24,618 bases of DNA from Litorimonas sp964511495 (GCA_964511495.1 CAZEFT010000031.1:1-24618); one strand, 5' to 3'; numbered from the stretch's first letter, positions 15,900-24,528 are shown. Made by a program: numbers and translations. The notes: a model not told the origin generated them from the sequence alone.

Positions 15900-15976
15900 G
15901 CCGCCTTAGCTCAGTTGGTTAGAGCGCCGGTTTGTGGAACCGGAGGTCCTTGGTTCGAGACCAAGAGGCGGTACCA
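15900..15976 (+). tRNA. tRNA-His (anticodon GTG)
   Basis: Complete cloverleaf: acceptor GCCGCCT with AGGCGGT, D arm GCTC-AGTTGGTTA-GAGC, anticodon stem CCGGT/ACCGG with loop TTGTGGA (anticodon GTG), TpsiC arm CTTGG-TTCGAGA-CCAAG, discriminator A, and an encoded CCA. The first pair is G1-U72, the discriminator is A73 rather than C73, and position -1, if the preceding base were retained, would be unpaired. This is the variant known from many alphaproteobacteria, whose HisRS does not need the extra G at -1. Confidence 0.97.
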
Positions 15977-16036
15977 TTTTTCAGTTTTTCAAACATCCCT
16001 AACACATGGTTAACCCTGTTTCTTTATGCGGGGCCT

Positions 16037-17176
16037 ATGCGGGATGATGTTCAAACAGCGCCAAAAAAAGTCGGTTTGTCAGCCGAAGATGCGCGATTGG
16101 CTTTAAAACATAAAGACCCTGAACAACGAGCCTATGCAACAATGCGTTTGGCAAAGAGCTTCAAACGGCCTGACTTGACGGCGTCGGAGCGTGCCTATGC
16201 CGAACGGCTCTTGGACATTATCAGCAAAGATGTTTCCGAATTAGTCAGGCGGGCTCTGGCCGTCACTCTTAAAAACTCACCATTTTTACCCACGGTGGTT
16301 CTACAAAGATTGACCGCCGATATTGAATCAATCGCTGTGCCTGTAATTGAGCATTCTCCCTTGCTGACGGAGGATGATTTACGACGTGTTTTGGATTCAG
16401 GTCTGGCCGGAAAAGTGAGGGCCGTCTCTACGCGCACGGATTTGACCCATCATATTATTTTGACATTGATACAAAGCGGGGATGCCGTCGCAGTGCGAAA
16501 TATTGCTGCAAATGACAGTGTGACCCTATCCGAAGATGCAGCCGCAGCCATGGCCGATATTTATCGTGAAGACGACGAAATACGCACCGCCATGATGCGA
16601 CGGGCGGCTATGCCTATGGCGGTTGTGGAAAAACTGGTTACGGCTTCAGCAAATGATATTGTTGAGCGTTTAGAAGCGGGAGAGGGGCTGACCCGTCCGC
16701 AATCAAGAGATATCGGGCAAGGCACATATCAACGTACAATGACGGCCTTACCCAATGCGCATTTTAAAGAGAAAGCGCTAAGAGATTTGGTAAGCGCGAT
16801 GCAAGCGCAAGGGCGGCTTACATCGGATATTATTTTGCGCGCTATGGGTGTTGGGCAAATGGCTTTTGTTCATTACGGATTGGCGGCTCGCGCGGATATC
16901 AGCGTCCGAAAAGTGGTTTTAATGCTGCATGACACGGGGCCGTTCGCCTTAAAAGGTGTCTGTCAAAAGGCAGGTTTAAATGCGGATCAGACGCTCTTTA
17001 TGCAATTTGCCATTCGGCTTTACACGGATTTGGAACGACAGGGGCAGAAGGTCACCGAGGAGACATTTCAAATGCGTTTATTGGAACGTATTTTAACGCT
17101 GCCGATGATGGAACGCTCAGAAAACGCTGATTATTTCCTCAATTTATTGGACAGCCTGTCGCAAGCGGTAAATTGA
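16037..17176 (+). CDS. DUF2336 domain protein
   Basis: A 379-residue soluble, largely alpha-helical protein that matches my recollection of the DUF2336 family of alphaproteobacteria. The function is unknown. It has HEAT-like features: ARLALKHKDPEQRAYATMRLAKSF, YAERLLDIISKDVSELVRRALAVTL, PTVVLQRLTADIESIAVPVIEHSPLLTEDDL, MPMAVVEKLVTA. No signal, membrane segment or catalytic motif is visible. The start ATG 16037 (MRDDVQTAP) was chosen because the longer frame would begin inside the tRNA-His gene. The ribosome binding site is weak (GCGGGG). It may be partly transcribed from the tRNA-His promoter, and converges with nadK with only 14 bases between stops. Confidence 0.82.
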   Translation: MRDDVQTAPKKVGLSAEDARLALKHKDPEQRAYATMRLAKSFKRPDLTASERAYAERLLDIISKDVSELVRRALAVTLKNSPFLPTVVLQRLTADIESIAVPVIEHSPLLTEDDLRRVLDSGLAGKVRAVSTRTDLTHHIILTLIQSGDAVAVRNIAANDSVTLSEDAAAAMADIYREDDEIRTAMMRRAAMPMAVVEKLVTASANDIVERLEAGEGLTRPQSRDIGQGTYQRTMTALPNAHFKEKALRDLVSAMQAQGRLTSDIILRAMGVGQMAFVHYGLAARADISVRKVVLMLHDTGPFALKGVCQKAGLNADQTLFMQFAIRLYTDLERQGQKVTEETFQMRLLERILTLPMMERSENADYFLNLLDSLSQAVN

Positions 17177-17190
17177 TCTGTTCACAGACG

Positions 17191-17967
17191 TTATGTCGAG
17201 AATTGTTCGCGTAGAATTTTTTCATCCAGACCATGATCGGGATCAAATAATAAATTCAACTTTTTCGAACGATCTTCTTCCACGCTCACAGAGGTCACAT
17301 CTCTGATTTCCTGATTATCCGCCGAGACAGAAACGGGACGCCTGATTGGGTCTAAAACGGTAAACTCGACCTTGGCATTCGCTTTTAATAAGGCACCGCG
17401 CCAACGTCGTGGGCGGAAAGCGCTGATGGGCGTAAGCGCCAAAATGCGAGAGCCGAGCGGCACAACGGGGCCATGGGCTGAAAGGTTATAGGCTGTTGAA
17501 CCGGCGGGAGTGGCGACTAAAATGCCGTCTGCGACGAGTTTTTCCAATCTCTGCTGACCGTCTACTGTGACCGAAATATGGGCCGCCTGCTGCGTTTGTC
17601 GGAAGAGTGAAATTTCATTAAAGGCTAAATCTTCGAAATGACCGCCTTTGGCTTCTGCGCTCATATGCAAAGGGCGAACCGTTGTTTTTTCAGCTTTTGC
17701 GAGACGTCTGAGAAGGTCTTTTTCGCTATAGGGATTCATCAAAAACCCGACCGTGCCGCGATTCATACCGTAAACAGGCAGGCCGCGCTGCACCAAAGTG
17801 GTATGCCGCCGCAGGGTTTGTAACATGAATCCATCCCCGCCAAGCGCGATCAAAACATCGGCATTAGCGGCATCACGGTTGCCGTAAAGCGCAGTAAGGG
17901 CTTTCAAAGCGTCCTGTGCGTCCGGCTTTGTGCTCGCAACAAAGGCTAATTTTTCAAATTTATTCAT
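17191..17967 (-). CDS. nadK: NAD kinase
   Basis: Phosphorylates NAD to NADP using ATP in the cytosol, the sole route to NADP in most bacteria. The 258-residue length suits the short alphaproteobacterial form. Motifs: LGGDGFML (42-49, the GGDG catalytic motif), GTVGFLMN (71-78), FNEISLFR (116-123, NE motif), DGILVATPAGSTAYNLSAHGP (147-167), LTPISAFRPR and SADNQE near the C terminus. Start ATG 17967 gives MNKFEKLAF. Divergent from the outer-membrane-like gene at 18.1 kb, and convergent with the DUF2336 gene. Confidence 0.96.
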   Translation of the reverse strand: MNKFEKLAFVASTKPDAQDALKALTALYGNRDAANADVLIALGGDGFMLQTLRRHTTLVQRGLPVYGMNRGTVGFLMNPYSEKDLLRRLAKAEKTTVRPLHMSAEAKGGHFEDLAFNEISLFRQTQQAAHISVTVDGQQRLEKLVADGILVATPAGSTAYNLSAHGPVVPLGSRILALTPISAFRPRRWRGALLKANAKVEFTVLDPIRRPVSVSADNQEIRDVTSVSVEEDRSKKLNLLFDPDHGLDEKILREQFST

Positions 17968-18029
17968 TTTTCAAATTTACTCAGAGCCATAGGGCCGATT
18001 ATCTCTTTTTCTCCGAGGTGTCTAACCAT

Positions 18030-18059
18030 TTGACCTGGCATAGTAGTAAAGTGTATTAT
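18030..18059 (+). promoter_or_regulatory. Sigma-70-like promoter before the 18.1 kb gene
   Basis: TTGACC (18030-18035), 18-base spacer, TATTAT (18054-18059). Transcription would start near 18066, giving a 5' leader of about 20-50 bases depending on which codon starts the gene. It lies in the divergent space next to nadK. Confidence 0.5.
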
Positions 18060-18114
18060 TTACACTTTCCCTTGGGGTTGCGCTATCAAATACTCTCTTC
18101 TTCTTTACCCAATC

Positions 18115-18909
18115 ATGCTTCTTTGTTTCCTGATGAGTGCAGAAACAGCACGCGCGAGTGCGTGGAACCTCAAGCCTTTGGACATGCAGATAATTGTCAC
18201 ATCGGCGTCAACATCTGCCGATGCGTTAATCGACGTAGATGGTGATAAAGTCGCTCTCGATAATTTTTCCAAACGAGAGTCTCGCATTTATTCCGAGTTC
18301 GGACTCTTTAAAAACCTGATGTTTGTGGGGCAAGCCGGGTATCAAACGATAGATTTTAAAGGCGCAGGCAGCGATGTTGATTTTATCGGATTTGATGAAA
18401 CGAAATTGGGCCTTCAATATCAACTTTGGCGCAAGCCGGGATTGGCGGCGTCTATTCAGGCCAGCTATGTCATTGATGGTGGGTTGGATGATCCGCGTTT
18501 GAACCTTGGCGGTCGGAATGATGAGGTCGAGATAAGGGCGCTTTATGGGCGGAGCCGTCACATTTCGGCAGAGGCCCCGCAAAAATGGATTTGGTTTTAT
18601 GATATACAGGCGGCAACGCGTTACGATCTGAAAACAGAGATTATCAGCCGTTGGCAGGTGGATGTGACGGCGGGCGTTAAGCCGTCCGAGAAATGGATGG
18701 GTTTGGCACAGATTTATGCGTCTCAAACGCGAGAGCAAATCATCAATCAATTCACGACACCTGAGGTCACGCAGCTCAAAGGTGAATTATCCATTGCCTA
18801 TAAAATCCGACCAAAACGCTACATCCAACTCGGTGCGACACAGACTTTGGGCGGGCGGAATATTGTGCAGGAGACAGGGTATTTTGTCTCACTCTGGCAG
18901 GAATTTTAG
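18115..18909 (+). CDS. Probable outer membrane beta-barrel protein of unknown function
   Basis: A 264-residue protein I cannot place in a named family. It is rich in alternating polar/hydrophobic strands (LGLQYQLWRK, AASIQASYVIDGG, VDVTAGVKPS, MGLAQIYASQTRE, IQLGATQTLGG) and ends in YFVSLWQEF with a terminal Phe, as in proteins inserted by the Bam complex. A signal sequence is expected. From ATG 18115 it would be short and uncharged (MLLCFLMSAETARASA, cleavage after ASA), and no ribosome binding site precedes this ATG. Reading the same frame upstream adds IKYSLLLYPI, which would complete a good signal peptide, and GGGG lies about 7 bases before that ATC codon, but no ATG, GTG or TTG is available there. 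Start is therefore uncertain. Convergent with the cytochrome gene, 15 bases apart. Confidence 0.65.
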   Translation: MLLCFLMSAETARASAWNLKPLDMQIIVTSASTSADALIDVDGDKVALDNFSKRESRIYSEFGLFKNLMFVGQAGYQTIDFKGAGSDVDFIGFDETKLGLQYQLWRKPGLAASIQASYVIDGGLDDPRLNLGGRNDEVEIRALYGRSRHISAEAPQKWIWFYDIQAATRYDLKTEIISRWQVDVTAGVKPSEKWMGLAQIYASQTREQIINQFTTPEVTQLKGELSIAYKIRPKRYIQLGATQTLGGRNIVQETGYFVSLWQEF

Positions 18910-18924
18910 CGGGTAAGTGCGAAC

Positions 18925-19401
18925 TTACTCTGCGCTTTTTTCCGTCGTCATGACCTTCAAATAGGCGATAATGGCTTCACGCTTTTCAGGTTCTTTGACG
19001 CCGATAAAACTCATCCGGTTCCCTGGCATGAAATCGCGGGGGCGTGTTAGGTAAGCGTCAAGCGTTTTGTCTGTCCACACGACCTCTGACGCTGTCATGG
19101 CTTTGGAATAATTAAATCCCTCTTTGGCGCCGGCTTTTTCTCCGAAAAATCCAAAAAGGTTTGGCCCGACTTTGTGCTTTTCGCCTTGGCCAAGCGTATG
19201 ACAGGCACGACAGCGTGCATATTGCTTCTTTCCCTGTTCTTGGAGAGGGGTGAGCGTCACAGTCGATACTTGGCTCGTCGGGGATGGCGGTGGCCCTGCG
19301 TCGGCCTTATCTCCGCCGCACGCTGTTAGCATGAGGCCCAGTAAGGCGACTGAGATGGTTTTGATGTCGCGGCTCACATATCCGAGTGCTAATTTCGCCA
19401 T
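18925..19401 (-). CDS. Class I c-type cytochrome, probable lipoprotein
   Basis: Electron carrier anchored at the periplasmic face of a membrane. Of 158 residues, the first 28 form a lipoprotein signal (basic region, hydrophobic ISVALLGLMLTA, Cys28). A short Gly/Pro/Ser linker follows, then the haem-binding CRACH (64-68) and the likely sixth ligand M130 in MPGNRM; HKVGPNLFGFFG and the W109 region are typical of mitochondrial-type/c2-like cytochromes c. The start ATG 19401 has GAAGG about five bases upstream. Its redox partners are not shown by context: the neighbours are an outer-membrane-like gene (convergent) and an acyl-CoA dehydrogenase (divergent). Confidence 0.93.
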   Translation of the reverse strand: MAKLALGYVSRDIKTISVALLGLMLTACGGDKADAGPPPSPTSQVSTVTLTPLQEQGKKQYARCRACHTLGQGEKHKVGPNLFGFFGEKAGAKEGFNYSKAMTASEVVWTDKTLDAYLTRPRDFMPGNRMSFIGVKEPEKREAIIAYLKVMTTEKSAE

Positions 19402-19467
19402 AATGCCTTCGCTCTCATGCAGTTTTAAAAGTTGCTTCGGGCCATAGCCTGCAAAATTTCTGCATGT

Positions 19468-19496
19468 TTGAAATGTGTCAATTAGCCCCTTATATC
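19468..19496 (+). promoter_or_regulatory. Sigma-70-like promoter of the acyl-CoA dehydrogenase gene
   Basis: TTGAAA (19468-19473), exactly 17 bases, TATATC (19491-19496), 63 bases before the ATG. It lies between the divergent cytochrome c and dehydrogenase genes. Confidence 0.55.
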
Positions 19497-19559
19497 CTCG
19501 GTGAGACTATGGCAATGACACGCCAAACCTGAAATTGGCCCATCGAATAAGAGATCGCT

Positions 19560-21329
19560 ATGAGTTTTAATCCACCCGTGAAATCCATGGAATTCCTGTT
19601 AAAACACAGCGTCGATCTAGATGCCTTGCGCGCTTTTGATAAGTTTTCGGATGTCAACCCCGAATTGGTCAGTGATATTTTAGCCGGGGCGGCGTCCTTT
19701 GTCTCCGAAGTGATCGCGCCCACCAATTGGGACGGCGACCAAAACCCGGCGCAGTTAAACGGCGATGATGTTACAGCGTCGCCAGGTTTTAAAGAAGCGT
19801 ATCAAGCCTTTGTCGAAGGGGGGTGGCAATCTCTCGCAACCCCCGCAGATATTGGCGGCATGGGGCTGCCCAATGTCGTGAGTGTTGCGACGAATGAAAT
19901 GATCTATGCCTCCAATATGGCGTTTGGTTTGTGCCCGATGCTGACGTCTAGCGCGGCCAAAGCGATTAATGCCCATGCGAGCCCGTCTTTGCAGGAGACT
20001 TATCTGCCCAAAATGGTGACGGGCGAATGGACAGGGGCGATGTGCTTGACTGAACCTCAAGCCGGTTCTGACTTAGGCCCTGTTCGGACAAAAGCTGCCG
20101 ATAATGGCGATGGCACATATAGTATTTCAGGACAGAAAATTTATATTACATGGGGCGACCATGACTGCGCGGATAATATTATCCATCTCGTTTTGGCGCG
20201 CCTGCCGGATGCGCCCGAAGGCTCTCGCGGTATCTCGCTCTTCCTCTGCCCGAAATATTTTGTCAACGAAGATGGCTCGCTCGGTGAACGGAATAGTTTC
20301 AAACCCATTGGGTTGGAACATAAGCTCGGCATTCACGGCTCACCAACTTGCGTGATGGAGTTTGACGGCGCTGAGGGCTGGCTCGTCGGCGAAGTCAATC
20401 GCGGTCTGGCCTGTATGTTCACGATGATGAACGAAGCGCGCCTTTTCGTCGGTGTGCAGGGCGTCGCGATTGGAGAGCGCGCCTATCAAGCCGCATTGGA
20501 TTACGCCAATGAGCGTGTTCAAGGTCGCCCGATTGATCAAGAAGCGGGTGCACCCATTATCGGCCATCCCGATGTGCGCCGCATGTTGGTAGACATGAAA
20601 ACCCGTCTAATCGGCGCGCGCGCTATTGCTATGGCCACGGCTTACGCCGTTGATATGGCAGAGGCGAGTGATGACGCAGAGGTGAAAAGAGCGTCCCACG
20701 CCCGGGACGCACTTCTGACGCCAATCACGAAATCCTATGGTTCTGACACGGGTGTCGATGTGGCCTCTATCGGCGTGCAAATTCACGGCGGTATGGGCTT
20801 TGTCGAAGAAACAGGTGCGGCGCAGCATTATCGTGATGCCCGTATTGCCCCGATTTATGAAGGCACAAATGGCATTCAGGCGATTGACCTTGTCGGGCGC
20901 AAAGTGCGCCGTGATGGCGGCGAGGCAATGCGCGCCCTGATTTCAGAATTGAAAGATATTCAAGCTTTGTCAAACTCAGTGTCAGGCCAAAGAGATGTAG
21001 ACCTCAGCATTTGCACCAAAGCGCTTTCAGACGGCATTGAGACGCTTTCGACCGCAACGGACATCATTTTAAATGCGAGCGAAAAAGACGCCCTTAGCGC
21101 GGCAACACCCTATCTTAATCTCTGTGGTGATATCCTGTCCGGCGCATTCCTGATTAAAGCGGTGGCCAACGGCCTGACGGCTGGAGACGAACATGCCTCC
21201 GCTATGGCCAACTTAGCACGCTATCATGCACTTTCAGTGATGCCGAGAGCGAGCGCGGCATTAGATCAATTGCGCGCCGGAGCAAATATTGTGTTTGATT
21301 TTCCGGAAGGGCGCTTAGCGGATTTGTAG
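19560..21329 (+). CDS. Acyl-CoA dehydrogenase, long form with extra C-terminal domain
   Basis: FAD-dependent oxidation of an acyl-CoA to the trans-2-enoyl-CoA. The 589 residues (usual short form about 380) show the N-terminal helical part, the middle beta domain (AMCLTEPQAGSDLGPVRTKA, ISGQKIYITWGDHD), the C-terminal four-helix domain with the catalytic base E434 in APIYEGTNGIQAIDL, and an additional helical domain of about 130 residues. This layout is that of the family including DmdC (3-methylmercaptopropionyl-CoA dehydrogenase) and FadE-like proteins. Annotation as DmdC is often automatic; no dmdB, dmdD or dmdA is near, so the acyl substrate is undetermined. ATG 19560 has a weak ribosome binding site (AAGAGA). 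It is probably a single-gene transcript. Confidence 0.93.
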   Translation: MSFNPPVKSMEFLLKHSVDLDALRAFDKFSDVNPELVSDILAGAASFVSEVIAPTNWDGDQNPAQLNGDDVTASPGFKEAYQAFVEGGWQSLATPADIGGMGLPNVVSVATNEMIYASNMAFGLCPMLTSSAAKAINAHASPSLQETYLPKMVTGEWTGAMCLTEPQAGSDLGPVRTKAADNGDGTYSISGQKIYITWGDHDCADNIIHLVLARLPDAPEGSRGISLFLCPKYFVNEDGSLGERNSFKPIGLEHKLGIHGSPTCVMEFDGAEGWLVGEVNRGLACMFTMMNEARLFVGVQGVAIGERAYQAALDYANERVQGRPIDQEAGAPIIGHPDVRRMLVDMKTRLIGARAIAMATAYAVDMAEASDDAEVKRASHARDALLTPITKSYGSDTGVDVASIGVQIHGGMGFVEETGAAQHYRDARIAPIYEGTNGIQAIDLVGRKVRRDGGEAMRALISELKDIQALSNSVSGQRDVDLSICTKALSDGIETLSTATDIILNASEKDALSAATPYLNLCGDILSGAFLIKAVANGLTAGDEHASAMANLARYHALSVMPRASAALDQLRAGANIVFDFPEGRLADL

Positions 21330-21332
21330 TCG

Positions 21333-21380
21333 TTATATCTAATTTCAAACCTTATCACCTGTTTGAAAGGTTTATATCTA
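21333..21380 (+). repeat. Inverted repeat nested in a direct repeat
   Basis: TTATATCTA at 21333-21341 recurs at 21372-21380, and between them TTTCAAAC (21343-21350) and GTTTGAAA (21361-21368) form a perfect 8-bp inverted repeat around a 10-base loop. It lies between the dehydrogenase and the TolB-like/TPR gene. There is no T-run right after the inverted repeat, so it may be an operator or a weak terminator. Confidence 0.5.
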
Positions 21381-21460
21381 TGCGCCCCGTTTCTTATATT
21401 TAGACTGGCACAGACAGTTTAAGCTGTTAATATTGGATTTGATGTGGACATGAGGGGTGC

Positions 21461-23587
21461 ATGTTGAATTCATTTTTTTCAGAGCTGAACCGCCGAAATA
21501 TTTTCCGTGTGGCCGGAGTCTATGCCGTTGTCGGTTGGCTGATTATTCAACTAGGAATTGCGTTAGAGACATCGCTAAACTTGCCCGGTTGGTTTGACAC
21601 CCTCCTGACAACTCTTGTTCTTATTTGTTTCCCTGTTGCAATGGTATTTGCTTGGGCCTTCGAAATGACGCCCGAGGGCGTTAAGCGCACGGAGTCTGTG
21701 CAAGAAGATGGGCGTATAACGGACAGAACAGCGCGAAAGCTTGATTATGTCATAGTTGCGGGGCTTGTTTTGGTGTGTGTTCTGATTATTGGGCAGACAT
21801 TTATAAACCGAAGTCAAACGGTATCACCAGGAGTTGCCTCCAGTGATGCAAGAGAGCAATCCATAGCGGTTTTGCCATTTGTAGATTTTTCAGCGAATAA
21901 AGACCAAGAATATTTTGCGAATGGAATTTCCGAAGAGCTCCTCAATGTTTTAGCGGAGGTCAAAGGTTTACGGGTTTCCTCTCGAACGTCCTCCTTCACA
22001 TTTAAAGATCAAAATACACCTATTTCGGAAATTGGGGAGACGTTGAATGTTGCCCATGTCTTAGAGGGGTCTATTCGTAAATCCGGCGATACGCTTCGCA
22101 TTACAGCCCAATTGATTGATACCAAAACGGATATTCATATGTGGTCAGACACATATGATCGCCCGCTCACAGCCGACAATTTATTTGCCGTTCAGGACGA
22201 AATTGCCGAATCCATTGTGAAAGAACTCAAGGGGCAGCTGAAATTTGAAGGGGAGGATGTGCCTGAAGACCGAACGGCGTCTTTTGAGGCATATGAGCTT
22301 TACTTGAGAGCACGCGAACATATGCGAGAGCGTTTGCCCGACACTTTGTTTAAAGCCGAGGCCGGCTTTAAACAGGTCATAACGCTCGATCCGAATTTTG
22401 CTCCGGCCTATGCGGGATTGGCTGATACTTATTTATTGCAAGATATTTATTCCAATCTTGACGATGCGGAAGCGATAAAACTGGCGAGGCCCTATGTCGA
22501 AAAGGCGTTAGCTTTATCTCCGCGCTCTTCAGAAGTTTTATCAAGTGCGGCCTTGCTCGCCTCGGCAGAATCAAATCTGGAAGTTGCCGTCGCTTATGCT
22601 GAGAAAGCGATTGAAGCCAACCCGAATAACTCGGACGCTTATATCCGTTTGGCCCGAGCCTATCATAGTCTTGGACAGAATGAAGACGCTCTTAGGGCCG
22701 TCAAGGCGGGTTTGGACGTCGACCCTCTTTCAACTGTTCTCTTGAGCAATGCTGCTATTAATCAAATTGCCCTAGGACTTTATGAAGAAGCCCGCGAGAC
22801 GGCTGAGAAGAACATTCGATTGAATCCAGATTCGACATTTGGATACACCGAATTGGCAACTTTAATGCAGGAGGACGGAGACTATGCGGATGCTCATGCG
22901 GCTCTAAAATCCGCGCAAGCGCTCAACCCTGACAGTGATTTTGTCTTGTTGGATTTAGCGTGGCTTTATGCGGGCTTGGGCATGAATGAAGAGGCAATAA
23001 ATACAGCAAGGTCCCCGTGGCTTAAGGCCATACTTCTGGCAATCGATGGCCAGTATGAAACCGCTATGCAAGTTTTACCGGAGGATGCCTCTGCTTTTGA
23101 TAAAGTGACGGTTCAGTACCACACGCGCGATTTCCCGAGTACTTTAGCCTCAACCAAGGAAATCAATAAGATAGTAGGGCAAATTGCCTCTGATCAGGTG
23201 ACCCAGGACGTCGTGCATTTTTATGCATCTGACGCCTTCATTTATAAATCTGCAAATGACCCGTTAGCTGCAGATCACATTATTGGTCTCGACACATATT
23301 TTGCTGGAAAGATACCTGAGGACTTTAAAAAGACCAATGACATACTCGCAGGGGCAACCTACGCAGTCATCAAGGGTGAACCAGAAAAAGCTTATGTCTG
23401 GATTGAACGATTGATTGAATTGGGCAAAGCTTCGGTTGTTTTGGCCGATCCCATATTTGACGCAACGCGGGACACGGCATTGCACAGGCAAACTGAGGCT
23501 AAAATGGAAGCTTTACTTGTACCACATCGTAAGGCGGTTAAAGCGCAACTCGCCAACCCAAAACCAAATTGGGTGACTAATCAGTAG
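21461..23587 (+). CDS. Membrane-anchored TolB-like/TPR protein
   Basis: A 708-residue protein of a family often mislabelled adenylate cyclase. It has no cyclase domain. The N terminus (FFSELNRRNIFRVAGVYAVVGW) is the family's hallmark; predicted membrane helices are about 17-36, 47-66 and 95-114. A TolB amino-terminal-like domain follows (about 134-250: IAVLPFVDFSANKDQEYFANGISEEL, LNVAHVLEGSIRKSGDTLRITAQL, IHMWSDTYDR), then TPR repeats between about 260 and 530 (AEAGFKQVITLDPNFAPAYAGLADTY, YAEKAIEANPNNSDAYIRLARAY). The last 170 residues are less regular. The domain order suggests the TPRs lie on the same side of the membrane as the TolB-like domain; in the absence of its neighbours the role (scaffold or sensor) is unknown. 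Start ATG 21461 follows GAGGGG. Confidence 0.85.
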   Translation: MLNSFFSELNRRNIFRVAGVYAVVGWLIIQLGIALETSLNLPGWFDTLLTTLVLICFPVAMVFAWAFEMTPEGVKRTESVQEDGRITDRTARKLDYVIVAGLVLVCVLIIGQTFINRSQTVSPGVASSDAREQSIAVLPFVDFSANKDQEYFANGISEELLNVLAEVKGLRVSSRTSSFTFKDQNTPISEIGETLNVAHVLEGSIRKSGDTLRITAQLIDTKTDIHMWSDTYDRPLTADNLFAVQDEIAESIVKELKGQLKFEGEDVPEDRTASFEAYELYLRAREHMRERLPDTLFKAEAGFKQVITLDPNFAPAYAGLADTYLLQDIYSNLDDAEAIKLARPYVEKALALSPRSSEVLSSAALLASAESNLEVAVAYAEKAIEANPNNSDAYIRLARAYHSLGQNEDALRAVKAGLDVDPLSTVLLSNAAINQIALGLYEEARETAEKNIRLNPDSTFGYTELATLMQEDGDYADAHAALKSAQALNPDSDFVLLDLAWLYAGLGMNEEAINTARSPWLKAILLAIDGQYETAMQVLPEDASAFDKVTVQYHTRDFPSTLASTKEINKIVGQIASDQVTQDVVHFYASDAFIYKSANDPLAADHIIGLDTYFAGKIPEDFKKTNDILAGATYAVIKGEPEKAYVWIERLIELGKASVVLADPIFDATRDTALHRQTEAKMEALLVPHRKAVKAQLANPKPNWVTNQ

Positions 23588-23709
23588 GGTTTTCATATCG
23601 CTCTTTTGAAAACTCCGTAACATCCAAATCATTGTCGCTGTCAAACCCAGCCCTTGTCCACACGGCGTCCCTTCGCCTATAGCTCCATCAAACCACGCAA
23701 GGACTCACC

Positions 23710-24528
23710 ATGTCAGCTCAGAATTTTGTGAAACGGATGACCGCGCCGGATATTACAGCGCGCAAGGGTGGTGACCCGATTGTATGTTTAACGGCTTATG
23801 ACGCACCGCTAGCGGCAATCGTTGACAAACATTGTGACCTTATTCTCGTCGGGGACAGTGTCGGTATGGTGGTACATGGCCTTCCATCGACTGTGGGGGT
23901 CACATTAGACATGATGATTTTGCATGGGCAAGCGGTGATGCGCGGGTCTCAAAAGGCTTTGGTTGTTGTGGATTTGCCCTTTGGTTCCTATGAAGACAGC
24001 CCTGAAACGGCCTTCCGAAATGCGTCACGGGTTATGATGGAAACGGGCTGTCAGGCGGTCAAAATTGAGAGTGGCTCTTATGCGGCGGAGACTATTCGTT
24101 ATTTGGTCGAGCGCGGTATTCCGGTGATGAGCCATGTCGGCCTTCGTCCACAAAGCATGCATGTTTTAGGTGGTTTTCGCGCGCGGGGCCGCCGTCAGTC
24201 AGTGGCCGATGAGATTGTCGAAAATGCGAAAGCGGCCGCCGAGGCCGGCTCTTTCGCGGTTGTCGTAGAGGGTGTCTCAGAAGACATTGCGAATATTGTC
24301 ACGGAAGAAGTGTCTATTCCAACAATTGGCATTGGCGCATCGGCGCAATGTGACGGGCAAATCCTTGTAACGCCTGATATGCTTGGTCTGTTCGACCGTG
24401 TGCCGAAATTCGTCCATAAGTTCGGTGCGCAAAAGGCGATGACCGAAGACGCAGTGGCGTGCTATGCTGAACAGGTCAAAAACCGGAGTTTCCCCGGTGA
24501 GGCTAATGTTTACCACTTTAAAAAGTGA
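23710..24528 (+). CDS. panB: 3-methyl-2-oxobutanoate hydroxymethyltransferase
   Basis: First committed step of pantothenate synthesis: transfers a hydroxymethyl group from methylene-THF to 2-oxoisovalerate, forming ketopantoate. The 272-residue (beta/alpha)8 protein has family residues: LTAYDAP (28-34), D49-S50 in VGDSVGMV (Mg and substrate), D88 in VDLPFGSYEDSP (Mg), K118-E120 in AVKIESG and the catalytic E187 in VVVEGVSED; IPTIGIGAS is also conserved. ATG 23710 has AAGGA upstream. panC does not follow within the 90 bases that remain, so the gene may stand alone. Confidence 0.97.
   Translation: MSAQNFVKRMTAPDITARKGGDPIVCLTAYDAPLAAIVDKHCDLILVGDSVGMVVHGLPSTVGVTLDMMILHGQAVMRGSQKALVVVDLPFGSYEDSPETAFRNASRVMMETGCQAVKIESGSYAAETIRYLVERGIPVMSHVGLRPQSMHVLGGFRARGRRQSVADEIVENAKAAAEAGSFAVVVEGVSEDIANIVTEEVSIPTIGIGASAQCDGQILVTPDMLGLFDRVPKFVHKFGAQKAMTEDAVACYAEQVKNRSFPGEANVYHFKK

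Noticed and set aside
15932..16036. Longer N terminus for the DUF2336 protein
   Set aside because: It would start inside the tRNA-His gene; ATG 16037 is the sensible start.
21461..23587. Adenylate cyclase annotation for the TPR protein
   Set aside because: No nucleotide cyclase domain is present; only membrane helices, a TolB-like domain and TPRs.
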